The notes: generated from the sequence alone by a model not told the origin. A stretch of 15,896 nucleotides of DNA from Betaproteobacteria bacterium (GCA_013205155.1 JABMMT010000009.1:1-15896); one strand, 5' to 3'; positions 1-8,317 are shown, counted from the stretch's first letter. Program-made: numbers and translations.

Positions 1-286
1 CATCTAAGATGCCGAAATCTTGCGGATCAATACCTAATCCTACAATATGAATGGTTTGACCAAGCCAGGTCACAGAAATTTCTACACCAGCCAAATAATT
101 CATATTGAGAGCAGCAGCCGCTTCTTTAGCGCGCTCTTGACCACCTAATTCATCGTGATCAGTGAGAGACCAAAGTTTGACACCGTTTGCATGCGCACGT
201 TGCGCAAGCTGCTCTGGAGTCAAGGTGCCATCAGAGACTACTGAATGGCAGTGTAAATCGGCATTAATGGCTGAAAGAGAACTCAT
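1..286 (-). CDS. PHP-domain phosphatase/nuclease, N-terminal part (runs off left edge)
   Basis: Only the first 95 residues are present; the gene continues beyond base 1. The N-terminus carries the metal-binding motifs of the PHP superfamily: DLHCHS at residues 10-15 (H12, H14), D19, the TDHD motif at 42-45, E69 and H80. This arrangement matches the YciV/RNase AM group (3',5'-nucleoside bisphosphate phosphatase and 5'-3' exoribonuclease in characterised members). The function is inferred from the family, because the C-terminal metal ligands lie outside the window. The ATG lies 9 bases after the zapE stop with only a weak AGAG upstream, so it is probably translated by coupling as the last visible gene of the sucA operon. 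Another PHP phosphoesterase is possible. Confidence 0.85.
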   Translation of the reverse strand, partial: MSSLSAINADLHCHSVVSDGTLTPEQLAQRAHANGVKLWSLTDHDELGGQERAKEAAAALNMNYLAGVEISVTWLGQTIHIVGLGIDPQDFGILD

Positions 287-295
287 GACTCTATT

Positions 296-1399
296 TTAGG
301 TCAAGCTGGTATCAATCACACGACGGGGTGCATCTAGATAGTCTCGCGACTGCATTTCAATCAGACGGGATACCGTCCGGGAAAATTCACCGGTAATTTG
401 CCCTTCTGTGTATAAATCAGTAGCCAGAACCTCTGCGGAGACGATTAGCTTGATCTTATGATCATATAAAACGTCAATTAACCAAATAAAGCGTCGCGCT
501 TCATTGGTCATTCTAGGGGGCATATAAGGAACGCCAGACAAAATCACCGTATGAAATAGTTTGGCAATCTCTAGATAGTCATTTTGGGAGCGTGGGCCGC
601 AGCACAGCGTTTGGAAATCAAACCAGACCACACCACCACCCATGAAAAGCGGACGTAACTCTCTAGATTCAATGTAGAGCATTGGGTTAGCTACCGTTTG
701 CTGATGTCCAATTAATCCATGAAACATTTCTTGCAGGCGTTGATTTGTCTTTTCATCTAAAGGCGTTAGGTAGGCCTCTACTTGGGCCATCTGCAGACGA
801 CGATAATCATTACCAGCATCTACATTGAGCACTTCTAATTGCTCTTCAAGTAATTTGATTGCAGGTAATAATCGATCACGATGAAGGCCATTGGGATAAA
901 GCTGATCTGGCCGATAGTTAGAAGTCATGACAAATTGCACTCGATCAGCAAATAGAGCACTCAGCAAGCGATACAAAATCATGGCGTCAGCAATGTCATT
1001 AATATGAAATTCATCGAAGCAGATTAATCGATAGCGTTGAGAAATTCGTAAAGCAAGCTCATCCAAGGGATCTGCTAGTCCAGAGAGTTCATGTAATTCA
1101 CGATGTACTTCTCGCATAAACTCATGAAAATGAATGCGTATCTTTTTTTCTAATGGTGATGCCTCATAAAAACAATCCATCAAAAAAGATTTGCCTCGGC
1201 CTACTCCACCCCATAAATATAGACCTCGAGGAAGCTTAGGCTTAAAAATTTTCTTTTTAAGATTGTTGCTACGAATTTCTTTATATGCAATCCATTCATC
1301 CTCGCATTGCTGCAAACGCTCTACAGCACGGAGTTGCGCGGGATCGCTTTGGTAGCCCCGCGCTTGTAGCTCTTGATGGTAAAACTCAATCGTTTTCAA
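296..1399 (-). CDS. zapE: Cell division-associated AAA+ ATPase ZapE (AFG1-like)
   Basis: A 367-residue P-loop ATPase of the AFG1/ZapE family. Visible motifs are Walker A GGVGRGKS at residues 64-71, Walker B LICFDEFH at 125-132 and a sensor-1-like MTSN at 158-161. The ATPase core is followed by the family's C-terminal domain, including WFDFQTLC and the terminal ARRFIWLIDVLYD segment. In E. coli ZapE associates with FtsZ under stress or low oxygen; mitochondrial AFG1/LACE1 homologues act in protein quality control. The start is a TTG at 1397-1399 directly after the lpdA TAA (1400-1402), with no recognisable SD. No ATG occurs before residue 74, which is past Walker A, so TTG with translational coupling to lpdA is the best explanation. 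Length fits the family. Confidence 0.93.
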   Translation of the reverse strand: MKTIEFYHQELQARGYQSDPAQLRAVERLQQCEDEWIAYKEIRSNNLKKKIFKPKLPRGLYLWGGVGRGKSFLMDCFYEASPLEKKIRIHFHEFMREVHRELHELSGLADPLDELALRISQRYRLICFDEFHINDIADAMILYRLLSALFADRVQFVMTSNYRPDQLYPNGLHRDRLLPAIKLLEEQLEVLNVDAGNDYRRLQMAQVEAYLTPLDEKTNQRLQEMFHGLIGHQQTVANPMLYIESRELRPLFMGGGVVWFDFQTLCCGPRSQNDYLEIAKLFHTVILSGVPYMPPRMTNEARRFIWLIDVLYDHKIKLIVSAEVLATDLYTEGQITGEFSRTVSRLIEMQSRDYLDAPRRVIDTSLT

Positions 1400-2839
1400 T
1401 TACATATTTAATGCACGTTGATCCGTCGCTAATGCTGCTTCGCGCATCACCTCCGATAAACTTGGATGTGGATGACAGATACGGGCAATATCCTCAGCTG
1501 CCGCTTTAAATTCCATTGCCACAGCGGCTTCAGCAATTAAATCAGAAGCATTTGGTCCAATAATATGCACTCCTAGAATCTCATCGGTCTTTGCATCAGC
1601 TAACACCTTGACGAACCCGTCTGCACGACCCATACCTAACGCACGGCCATTAGCTGCAAATGGAAATTGACCTGCCTTATAAGCTATACCAGCCTCTTTA
1701 AGTGCTTGCTCGCTTTTACCAACCCAAGCAATCTCAGGGTCAGTGTAAATGACCCAAGGAATGCAGTTGTAATCGATATGCGGCTTCTGACCTGCAATGA
1801 TTTCTGCAACTAAGACACCTTCGTCTTCAGCTTTATGAGCCAACATAGGGCCGCGAACTACATCACCAACCGCATAGACACTAGGTGCAGCAGTGGCACA
1901 AGTATGGTCATCAACTGGAATAAAGCCACGCTCGTCTACCTTTAGACCAATATTCTCTAGACCTAATTGATCTGTATTAGGTATACGGCCAACAGAAACA
2001 ATTAAACGGTCGCATTCTAATTTCAGGGCTTTACCAGCACTATCAGTGTAGTTAACCACTACCCCTTTCTTGTCTGCCTTCACTTCACCAATCTTCACAC
2101 CCATATTGATGTTTAAACCTTGTTTAGCGAAAAGCTTTTGCGCTTCCTTAGCAATGCCTTCGTCGCATGCCGCTAAAAAAGATGGCAAAGCCTCAAGTAC
2201 AGTCACTTCAGAACCCAGACGGCGCCAAACTGAACCCAATTCCAAACCAATCACACCTGCCCCAATAACACCCAACTTCTTGGGTACAAAATCAAACTTT
2301 AGGGCACCCTCATTATCGCAAATCAATACATTGTCTACCGATATACCTTGGAGATGACGGGCTTTGGAGCCTGTTGCGATAATCACATTCTTTGCACTGA
2401 CCGTTTCTTGATCTTTTCCATCGATCTTAATTTGATAGCCATTGGTACTCTTACCTTCAAATGAGGCGTGACCTTTTAGTAAGGTAATTTTGTTTTTGCG
2501 GAACAAGTATTGGATACCAGCAGTCATCTTGGTAACAATCTCATCTTTGCGTGAGACCATTTTTTTAGAATCAATACTCACAGAACCAACCTTGATGCCA
2601 TGGTCTGCAGCATGATGACTGATCTTCTCAAACTCTTCAGAGGAAGCCAGTAATGCCTTAGAGGGAATACAACCAACATTTAAACAAGTACCGCCTAGGC
2701 GTATTTCACCTTTTGGGTCATCAAAGGCATTAGATTCTGCGCAGGCGACTTTAAAACCAAGTTGCGCTGCACGAATTGCGGCAATGTAACCACCAGGGCC
2801 ACCACCGATTACGACTACATCAAAAGCTTGACTCATCAT
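1400..2839 (-). CDS. lpdA: Dihydrolipoyl dehydrogenase (E3 of 2-oxoglutarate dehydrogenase)
   Basis: A 479-residue flavoprotein that reoxidises dihydrolipoyl groups of E2 and passes electrons to NAD+. Visible features are the FAD-binding GGGPGG motif at residues 12-17, the redox-active disulfide in GGTCLNVGCIPSK (C52, C57), a central NAD-binding GAGVIGLELGS motif, and the C-terminal catalytic HPHPSLSE (H458 and E463). It is third in the order E1-E2-E3, which assigns it to 2-oxoglutarate dehydrogenase, though E3 can be shared with other complexes. Two consecutive ATGs occur. An AAGGGAAG SD overlapping the odhB stop is 3 bases from the first and 6 from the second, so translation probably starts at the second ATG (base 2836), giving 478 residues. 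The gap to odhB is 8 bases. Confidence 0.97.
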   Translation of the reverse strand: MMSQAFDVVVIGGGPGGYIAAIRAAQLGFKVACAESNAFDDPKGEIRLGGTCLNVGCIPSKALLASSEEFEKISHHAADHGIKVGSVSIDSKKMVSRKDEIVTKMTAGIQYLFRKNKITLLKGHASFEGKSTNGYQIKIDGKDQETVSAKNVIIATGSKARHLQGISVDNVLICDNEGALKFDFVPKKLGVIGAGVIGLELGSVWRRLGSEVTVLEALPSFLAACDEGIAKEAQKLFAKQGLNINMGVKIGEVKADKKGVVVNYTDSAGKALKLECDRLIVSVGRIPNTDQLGLENIGLKVDERGFIPVDDHTCATAAPSVYAVGDVVRGPMLAHKAEDEGVLVAEIIAGQKPHIDYNCIPWVIYTDPEIAWVGKSEQALKEAGIAYKAGQFPFAANGRALGMGRADGFVKVLADAKTDEILGVHIIGPNASDLIAEAAVAMEFKAAAEDIARICHPHPSLSEVMREAALATDQRALNM

Positions 2840-2847
2840 CTTCCCTT

Positions 2848-4035
2848 TTACAGATCAAGCAAAAGACGTGAAGGATCTTCTAAAGCATCCTTCATCGCCA
2901 CTAAGCCTAGAACTGCTTCCCGACCGTCAATAATGCGGTGATCGTATGACAATGCGAGGTAATTGATTGGGCGCACTACCACTTGACCATTCTCAACAAC
3001 TGCACGATCTTTAGTCGCATGGATACCCAAAATTGCGGATTGGGGAGGATTGATAATGGGCGTAGAGAGCATTGAACCAAACACACCGCCATTGGAGATG
3101 GAGAATGTACCGCCGGTTAACTCTTCAATAGACAACTTACCTTCGCGAGCTTTCGCACCAAACTCAGCAATCTTTTTCTCAATATCTGCTAAGTTCATTT
3201 GGTCAACATCACGCAAAATAGGAACCACTAAGCCACGGGGTGAGCTCACCGCTATACCAATATCAAAATAACCATGGTAAACGATGTCATTACCATCAAC
3301 AGAAGCATTTAGTAATGGAAACTTCTTCAATGCGTGGGTTGCGGCTTTAACAAAGAAAGACATAAAACCTAACTTCACGCCATGCACTTTTTCAAACTGA
3401 TCTTTATATTTATTACGTAATGCAATCACTGGACCCATATTGACTTCGTTGAAAGTCGTCAAGATTGCATTGTTCGCTTGGGATTCCAGTAAACGCTCAG
3501 CAATACGAGCACGAAGGCGGCTCATAGGAACACGCTCTTCAGGACGTTCGCCTGTTGGCATAGTTGCCTTTGGCAATGGGGCAGACTTAGCGCCACCGGC
3601 AGCCGCATTCAAAGCATCGCCCTTAGTGATTCGGCCATCGCGACCAGAGCCAGCAACTTGTCCAGCACTCAGATTGTTTTCAGCCAGAATTTTCGCAGCT
3701 GATGGAGCGGCGCTAGCAGATTTAGCGGGCGCCGCCTTTGCTGGAGTTGCAGGAGCGGCAGCTGGAGCAGTGGCTGCTGGTGTAGCAGCAACAGCCGTGC
3801 TGTCAATCTTAGCAATCAACTCTTCAGCAACTACAGTGCCGCCATCTCCGACGATAATTTGCGTTAAAACACCAGCAGACGGGGCAGGCACTTCAAGTAC
3901 GACTTTATCGGTCTCGATTTCAATCAAGATTTCATCTTGACCAACAGCATCCCCAACCTTTTTTTTCCAATGCAATAAAGTTGCTTCGGCAACTGATTCG
4001 GAGAGTTGTGGAACTTTAACTTCAAAAATAGCCAT
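2848..4035 (-). CDS. odhB: Dihydrolipoyllysine succinyltransferase (E2 of 2-oxoglutarate dehydrogenase)
   Basis: A 395-residue E2 core protein that transfers succinyl groups from lipoyllysine to CoA. It has one N-terminal lipoyl domain with the acceptor lysine in ETDKVVLEV (K44), an Ala/Pro-rich flexible linker at about residues 82-110, a peripheral subunit-binding domain at about 112-142 (SAAKILAENN, then GRDGRITKGD), and a C-terminal acyltransferase domain ending with the active-site SYDHRIIDGRE motif (H366, D370). One lipoyl domain and the neighbour sucA point to succinyl rather than acetyl transfer. The ATG is preceded by AGGA 8 bases upstream. The gap to sucA is 40 bases, with a short A/T run and no terminator, so the operon continues. 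Also called sucB. Confidence 0.97.
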   Translation of the reverse strand: MAIFEVKVPQLSESVAEATLLHWKKKVGDAVGQDEILIEIETDKVVLEVPAPSAGVLTQIIVGDGGTVVAEELIAKIDSTAVAATPAATAPAAAPATPAKAAPAKSASAAPSAAKILAENNLSAGQVAGSGRDGRITKGDALNAAAGGAKSAPLPKATMPTGERPEERVPMSRLRARIAERLLESQANNAILTTFNEVNMGPVIALRNKYKDQFEKVHGVKLGFMSFFVKAATHALKKFPLLNASVDGNDIVYHGYFDIGIAVSSPRGLVVPILRDVDQMNLADIEKKIAEFGAKAREGKLSIEELTGGTFSISNGGVFGSMLSTPIINPPQSAILGIHATKDRAVVENGQVVVRPINYLALSYDHRIIDGREAVLGLVAMKDALEDPSRLLLDL

Positions 4036-4075
4036 GATTAATCCTAGTTATATATATCCAAGGTAATGAGAACGA

Positions 4076-6931
4076 TTATTTCGTAATCACATAACCTTTA
4101 AGTTTGGCAAATGCCGTATTAAGCAAAGATTTCTGCTGCTCTTGATGGAGGTGGGCGTAACCACAAGCGGGAGAAGCTGAGGCTGGCCGACCTGCATAAG
4201 CTAACTTCATGCCATCTGACATGCCTTCCAAAATATTATGCTGTACGAAGAACCATGCACCTTGATTTTGTGGCTCATCCTGACACCAGACGATCTCTTC
4301 CAATTTTGTAAATTTCTTGAGCTCAGCAAGAAGTGCTTTATGCGGGAATGGATACAACTGCTCCAAACGAATAATCGCCACATCCTCGATCTTCTTCTCA
4401 ACCCGGGCTTTAGCCAAATCGTAATAGACCTTACCAGAGCAGATAATTAAACGACTCACCTTATTTACATCAATAGATTCATCACGCTCACCTAACACGG
4501 TATGGAATCCACCTTTAGTAAATTCAGACAATGGTGAAGCAGCTTCCTTATTTCTCAGCAATGATTTTGGTGTAAACAAGATCAAGGGTTTGCGGAACTG
4601 ACGAATCATTTGGCGGCGTAAGACGTGGAAGATTTGCGATGAAGTTGTTGGCTGAATGACTTGCATATTAGTATCAGCACATAACTGCATAAAGCGTTCA
4701 AGACGCGCAGAAGAATGCTCTGGGCCTTGTCCCTCATACCCATGTGGCAACATCATCACTAAGCCGTTAGCGCGACCCCACTTCACTTCACCAGAAGCGA
4801 TAAATTGATCAATCACCACCTGTGCACCATTGGCAAAGTCACCAAACTGCGCCTCCCAAATAGTGAGAGTGTTTGGCTCAGCCGCAGCATAGCCATACTC
4901 AAAACCAAGCACTGCCTCTTCCGAAAGAATTGAATCAATCACAACAAATGGTGCTTGATCTTTAGTTACATGTTGCAGTGGTGTATAGGTTCCAATGTCC
5001 CACTTCTCACGATTTTGATCATGCAATACCGCATGACGATGTGTAAAAGTACCTCGACCACTATCCTCGCCCGACAAGCGAACTGGGTAGCCACTAGCCA
5101 CCAAGGATGCAAAAGCCATATGCTCACCCATACCCCAGTCGACGTTGACTTCACCACGACCCATAGCAGCACGGTCCTTGCAGACCTTCTCTACCAATGG
5201 ATGGGCTTTAAAGTTTTCAGGAATGGTTGAAATCTTCTCAGCCAAGCGCTTCCACTCGGTCAATGGAATAGCGGTATCCGCTTCATCTGTCCATTTCTTA
5301 TTTAAGAATGGGGACCAATCTACAGCAAACTTCCCTTTGAAGTTGCTCAATACTGGATCGGAGGTCTGCTTACCAGTATCCATAGCAGCCCGATACTCTT
5401 TGACCATCAGATCACCAGTACCCAGTGGAAGAACGCCCTGGGCCTCTAATTTATCGGCGTAGATCTTACGTGTTCCAGGATGTGCAGCAATAATCTTGTA
5501 CATCAAAGGTTGAGTCATCGCTGGAGAGTCTTGCTCATTATGGCCAAGTTTGCGAAAACAGACGATATCTACTGCGACATCTTTATGAAACTTAGTACGA
5601 AACTCAACTGCTAACTGCGTTGCCAAAACAATCGCCTCGGGATCATCGCCATTAACATGCAGTACAGGGGCATCTACAAGCTTCATGATGTCGGTGCAAT
5701 ACAAGCTAGAACGTAAATCGCGTGGATCAGAGGTGGTAAAACCAATCTGGTTATTAATCACGATATGCACCGTACCACCAGTGGAATAGCCTCGGACCTC
5801 AGACATCGACAAAGTTTCTTGCATGACACCTTGTCCAGCAATGGCAGCGTCTCCATGCACTAACACTGGTAGCACCTGTTCACCCAAGAGGTCACCACGA
5901 CGCTCCATACGAGCGCGCGCTGAACCTTCCACTACTGGGTTCACAATTTCTAAATGGGATGGATTAAATGCAAGCGATAAATGTACTGGGCCTGTAGGTG
6001 TAGAAATATCGCTTGAGAATCCTTGGTGATATTTAACGTCACCTGCTGGGAGTGTTTCTGGGCCTTTATGCTCGAACTCAGCGAATAAATCTTTTGGCAT
6101 CTTGCCAAGGGTATTTACAAGTACATTGAGACGACCGCGATGGGCCATACCAATCACAATCTCTTGCACCCCTTTAGCGCCTGCTTCACGAATCAGTTCA
6201 TCCATACAGGCGATAAAACTTTCACCACCCTCAAGTGAGAAACGCTTTTGACCAACGTATTTAGCCTGCAAATAACGCTCTAAACCCTCTGCAGCAGTTA
6301 TGCGGTCTAATATATGTCGCTTTTCTTCAGCATTAAAACTAGGGGTGGAGCGAATAGATTCTAATTTATCTTGCCACCATTTCTTAATGGTTTGGTCCGC
6401 AATAAACATGAACTCAGCACCAATCGTGCCGCAATAGGTTTCACGTAATGCTTGGAGTAAATCCCGCAAAGTCATTTCTGACTTGCCAAAGAATGTATTG
6501 CTTGTATTGAAGACGATATTCATATCGCCATCGGTAAAACCATAGAACGCAGGATCAAGCTCAGGAATATTCTGACGCTCAGTACGCTTTAGGGGATCGA
6601 TATCAGCCCAGCGATTACCTACGTTTCGATATGCAGCAATCAGTTGCTGTACAGCAACCCGCTTGCGTCCCATTTCTGAATCGGCTGAATCAGAAATAGT
6701 TCTAATCGGGCCTTGTCTAGCACGCTCAGCAAATGACGCAACAATCGGTCCGTGCGCAATGTCAGTGCGAGATGAACCATCAACCGCAGGGATTTGTTTT
6801 ACGTTATCAAAATAATCGCGCCAATGGGCTTCTACTGAAGTCGGATCGTGCAAGTAAGATTCGTAGAGATCTTCTACATAGGGGGCGTTTCCGCCGAAGA
6901 GATACGAGTTCTCTCTTTGGTCCTGCATCAT
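4076..6931 (-). CDS. sucA: 2-oxoglutarate dehydrogenase E1 component
   Basis: The thiamine-diphosphate-dependent subunit that decarboxylates 2-oxoglutarate and succinylates E2-bound lipoate. Motifs, numbered from the upstream GTG (subtract 3 for the ATG chosen here), are the N-terminal E2-binding segment FGGNAPYVEDLYESY, GMAHRGRLNVLVN (264-276), FNPSHLEIVNPVVEGS (325-340), the ThDP/Mg motif GDAAIAGQG (363-371) with NNQIGF (396-401), GHNEQDSP, and the C-terminal HGYEGQGPEHSSAR. The reading frame can begin at a GTG at 6940, but that GTG is part of an AAAGGTGAG SD site. The SD is 5 bases before the ATG at 6931, so I place the start there, giving 951 residues; a second ATG follows at 6928. Length and order are normal for the family. 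It is the first gene of the operon. A TCGGG/CCCGA inverted repeat (6947-6959) sits just upstream of the SD. Confidence 0.96.
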   Translation of the reverse strand: MMQDQRENSYLFGGNAPYVEDLYESYLHDPTSVEAHWRDYFDNVKQIPAVDGSSRTDIAHGPIVASFAERARQGPIRTISDSADSEMGRKRVAVQQLIAAYRNVGNRWADIDPLKRTERQNIPELDPAFYGFTDGDMNIVFNTSNTFFGKSEMTLRDLLQALRETYCGTIGAEFMFIADQTIKKWWQDKLESIRSTPSFNAEEKRHILDRITAAEGLERYLQAKYVGQKRFSLEGGESFIACMDELIREAGAKGVQEIVIGMAHRGRLNVLVNTLGKMPKDLFAEFEHKGPETLPAGDVKYHQGFSSDISTPTGPVHLSLAFNPSHLEIVNPVVEGSARARMERRGDLLGEQVLPVLVHGDAAIAGQGVMQETLSMSEVRGYSTGGTVHIVINNQIGFTTSDPRDLRSSLYCTDIMKLVDAPVLHVNGDDPEAIVLATQLAVEFRTKFHKDVAVDIVCFRKLGHNEQDSPAMTQPLMYKIIAAHPGTRKIYADKLEAQGVLPLGTGDLMVKEYRAAMDTGKQTSDPVLSNFKGKFAVDWSPFLNKKWTDEADTAIPLTEWKRLAEKISTIPENFKAHPLVEKVCKDRAAMGRGEVNVDWGMGEHMAFASLVASGYPVRLSGEDSGRGTFTHRHAVLHDQNREKWDIGTYTPLQHVTKDQAPFVVIDSILSEEAVLGFEYGYAAAEPNTLTIWEAQFGDFANGAQVVIDQFIASGEVKWGRANGLVMMLPHGYEGQGPEHSSARLERFMQLCADTNMQVIQPTTSSQIFHVLRRQMIRQFRKPLILFTPKSLLRNKEAASPLSEFTKGGFHTVLGERDESIDVNKVSRLIICSGKVYYDLAKARVEKKIEDVAIIRLEQLYPFPHKALLAELKKFTKLEEIVWCQDEPQNQGAWFFVQHNILEGMSDGMKLAYAGRPASASPACGYAHLHQEQQKSLLNTAFAKLKGYVITK

Positions 6932-6940
6932 GATGCTCAC

Positions 6941-7230
6941 CTTTCATCGGGTTTCCCGAATCAAAACTGTGGTTATAACCATTCGTTATACGGCTTCACC
7001 GTTTCACGAATTGCTCTGTGCAAATTCTGCCACTACATCAGTAATTTAACACGATTACCCATTAATTCATAAAGGACTTTCCCTTGCTTCTATGAGATTA
7101 AGGGTATTTATCAGTAAATAAGAGATGAATAAGACCTTTCCTACTGAGCTTTCAAGACTGGCCGACAGATTGAAACAAAATTGATTCTTATTCTCTAAAT
7201 CTTCAATTGAATTAATAAATTAAGGGAAAT
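6941..7230. promoter_or_regulatory. Divergent intergenic region between sucA and the HTH/pseudo-receiver gene
   Basis: About 290 bases with no convincing gene; it must hold promoters for both flanking transcripts. Sites seen are a GC hairpin TCGGG-TTT-CCCGA at 6947-6959 in the sucA leader, a perfect 10-base palindrome GGTTATAACC at 6971-6980, a TATTTA-TCAG-TAAATA inverted repeat at 7105-7120, and a palindrome TTCAATTGAA at 7202-7211. A tentative plus-strand promoter is TTGAAA (7170-7175), 18 bases, TCTAAA (7194-7199). A weaker minus-strand candidate is TTGAAA (7155-7150), 18 bases, TATTCA (7131-7126). The promoters are weak guesses. The palindromes are exact and could be operators. Confidence 0.4.
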
Positions 7231-7929
7231 ATGAAAACAATTACCCCAGATATGGAATATCTCAGCACAAGGCAAAGCGCTATGGTTTTGCAGGTTTCAT
7301 TAGGAACTGTCCAAAAAATGGTTGAGTTAGGCGAATTAATCGCCTGGAAAACCCGTGGGGGGCATAGAAGAATACTGGCAAGCTCTCTAGAACAGCAATT
7401 ACAGCGAAGAAAACGAGCAATGCGCCAAAAATCCACTCAAAACTGCATTGCCCTAGGAATATTTAGAAGGATAGAAAATAGCGAGGAATTGCTTGAGTCC
7501 ACTCAAGAATGGCAATTAAAGGTAGAAATGGAGGTGGCTATTGATAGCCTAGAAGGGCTGATGAAGGCTGTCTCAATCGCCCCTGATCTCATCTTTCTAG
7601 ATGCTCTCATTCCACCTGTTGAGCAGGTTCATCTGATACATTACTTGAGTAAAAACAATGACACACAGCGTATTCCTATTCTAGTAGATGAAGGTTTTAT
7701 TAAGCTTCACCCTGGGGTAGTCAGCCTTGCTGATGAGAATAGCAGCACTAGACCCCCACTCTCAGAAAACATTAAAAAAGAGCTTGAAAATGGCTTAATT
7801 GAACAAAATCCACTCATCATTACTTATCCCGCCACCAATACTGAGTTAGATCCCTCCTTAAGCTATCGCAGCCGTCATGAATTGCTAGAGCCGGTATTTA
7901 TAGAGGCGCTATCAAGAAAATATCTCTAA
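7231..7929 (+). CDS. HTH (excisionase/MerR-like) protein with degenerate receiver domain
   Basis: A 232-residue protein not recognised as a named gene. Residues 9-50 form a winged-helix/excisionase-type DNA-binding domain: YLSTRQSAMVL, then VSLGTVQKMVELGEL and WKTRGGHRR. A basic stretch QRRKRAMRQK follows at 58-67. Residues 72-190 follow the order of a response-regulator receiver: PDLIFLD at 118-124 with D124 at the phosphoacceptor position, then RIPILV. However, the acidic pair after strand 1 is replaced by R79-R80, the Thr/Ser after strand 4 by V152/D153, and the K-P motif apparently by R174-P175. It is therefore probably a pseudo-receiver that does not accept phosphate normally. The DNA-binding domain precedes the receiver, opposite to the usual order. 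The 42-residue tail is unassigned. The SD AAGGGAAAT precedes the ATG. Role: probably a transcription regulator (inference), transcribed divergently from sucA. Confidence 0.85.
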   Translation: MKTITPDMEYLSTRQSAMVLQVSLGTVQKMVELGELIAWKTRGGHRRILASSLEQQLQRRKRAMRQKSTQNCIALGIFRRIENSEELLESTQEWQLKVEMEVAIDSLEGLMKAVSIAPDLIFLDALIPPVEQVHLIHYLSKNNDTQRIPILVDEGFIKLHPGVVSLADENSSTRPPLSENIKKELENGLIEQNPLIITYPATNTELDPSLSYRSRHELLEPVFIEALSRKYL

Positions 7930-7933
7930 TAGA

Positions 7934-7958
7934 AAAGGCCGCTATATTAGCGGCCTTT
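7934..7958. terminator. Bidirectional rho-independent terminator
   Basis: A perfect 10-base-pair inverted repeat, AAAGGCCGCT (7934-7943) and AGCGGCCTTT (7949-7958), with a 5-base loop. It lies between the convergent HTH gene (stop 7929) and hns (stop 7985). Each arm supplies A/T runs suitable for both directions, and TTTATATAATT follows on the plus strand. Confidence 0.88.
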
Positions 7959-7984
7959 ATATAATTCTGTTTAGAATTAATAGC

Positions 7985-8269
7985 TTAGATTACAAAGCTA
8001 GTGCGATCTCTACCTTCTATCCACTTTGGAGCCTTGCCACGCCCAGTCCAAGTTTCACCAGTAGATGGGTTACGATACTTAGGGGCAACCTTCCCACCAA
8101 CACTGCGAACTCCAGTTTTCCGGCTAAAAAGGTCAGATGCAGACAAATGGTACTGCTCAATAACGAGTTTAGCTTTGGCAATACCGTCTGCCTTCTCGTG
8201 TGCAATAGCTTCTTTAATCTGTTTGTCTAACTGTTCGCGCTGGCTTAAAAGCTCTTTATAAGAAACCAT
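7985..8269 (-). CDS. hns: H-NS family histone-like nucleoid-structuring protein
   Basis: A 94-residue H-NS-type protein. The N-terminal half is a charged helical/coiled-coil oligomerisation region (residues 1-45: SYKELLSQREQLDKQIKEA, then EKADGIAKAKLVIEQY). The C-terminal DNA-binding domain has the AT-hook-like motif TWTGRGKAPKW at 73-83, preceded by PKYRNPSTGE and followed by IEGRDRTSF. Short H-NS proteins of this kind in Burkholderiales bind A+T-rich DNA and silence horizontally acquired genes. The adjacent DNA is strongly A+T-rich, so self-regulation and silencing of neighbours are plausible inferences. The SD GGAG (8285-8282) is 12 bases from the ATG, longer than usual, and sits in the loop of a 7-base-pair inverted repeat. 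Such genomes often carry several H-NS paralogues, so this may not be the main one. Confidence 0.93.
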   Translation of the reverse strand: MVSYKELLSQREQLDKQIKEAIAHEKADGIAKAKLVIEQYHLSASDLFSRKTGVRSVGGKVAPKYRNPSTGETWTGRGKAPKWIEGRDRTSFVI

Positions 8270-8275
8270 TTAATA

Positions 8276-8292
8276 ATTATTCTCCGAATAAT
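8276..8292 (-). promoter_or_regulatory. Hairpin/dyad presenting the hns Shine-Dalgarno
   Basis: A perfect inverted repeat with 7-base arms ATTATTC and GAATAAT and a 3-base spacer. On the hns mRNA the spacer reads GGA, part of the GGAG SD, so the site would sit in a tight loop on an A/U-rich stem. As DNA it is also a possible operator dyad. The next bases toward the start codon contain a further palindrome, AATAATTATT (8272-8281), that overlaps one arm. Confidence 0.5.
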
Positions 8293-8317
8293 ATGGAATA
8301 TATGATACTTTATTGTC

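Noticed and set aside
3440..3940. A 166-residue plus-strand Ala-rich open frame
   Set aside because: It is the antisense shadow of the Ala/Pro-rich linker and neighbouring domains of odhB.
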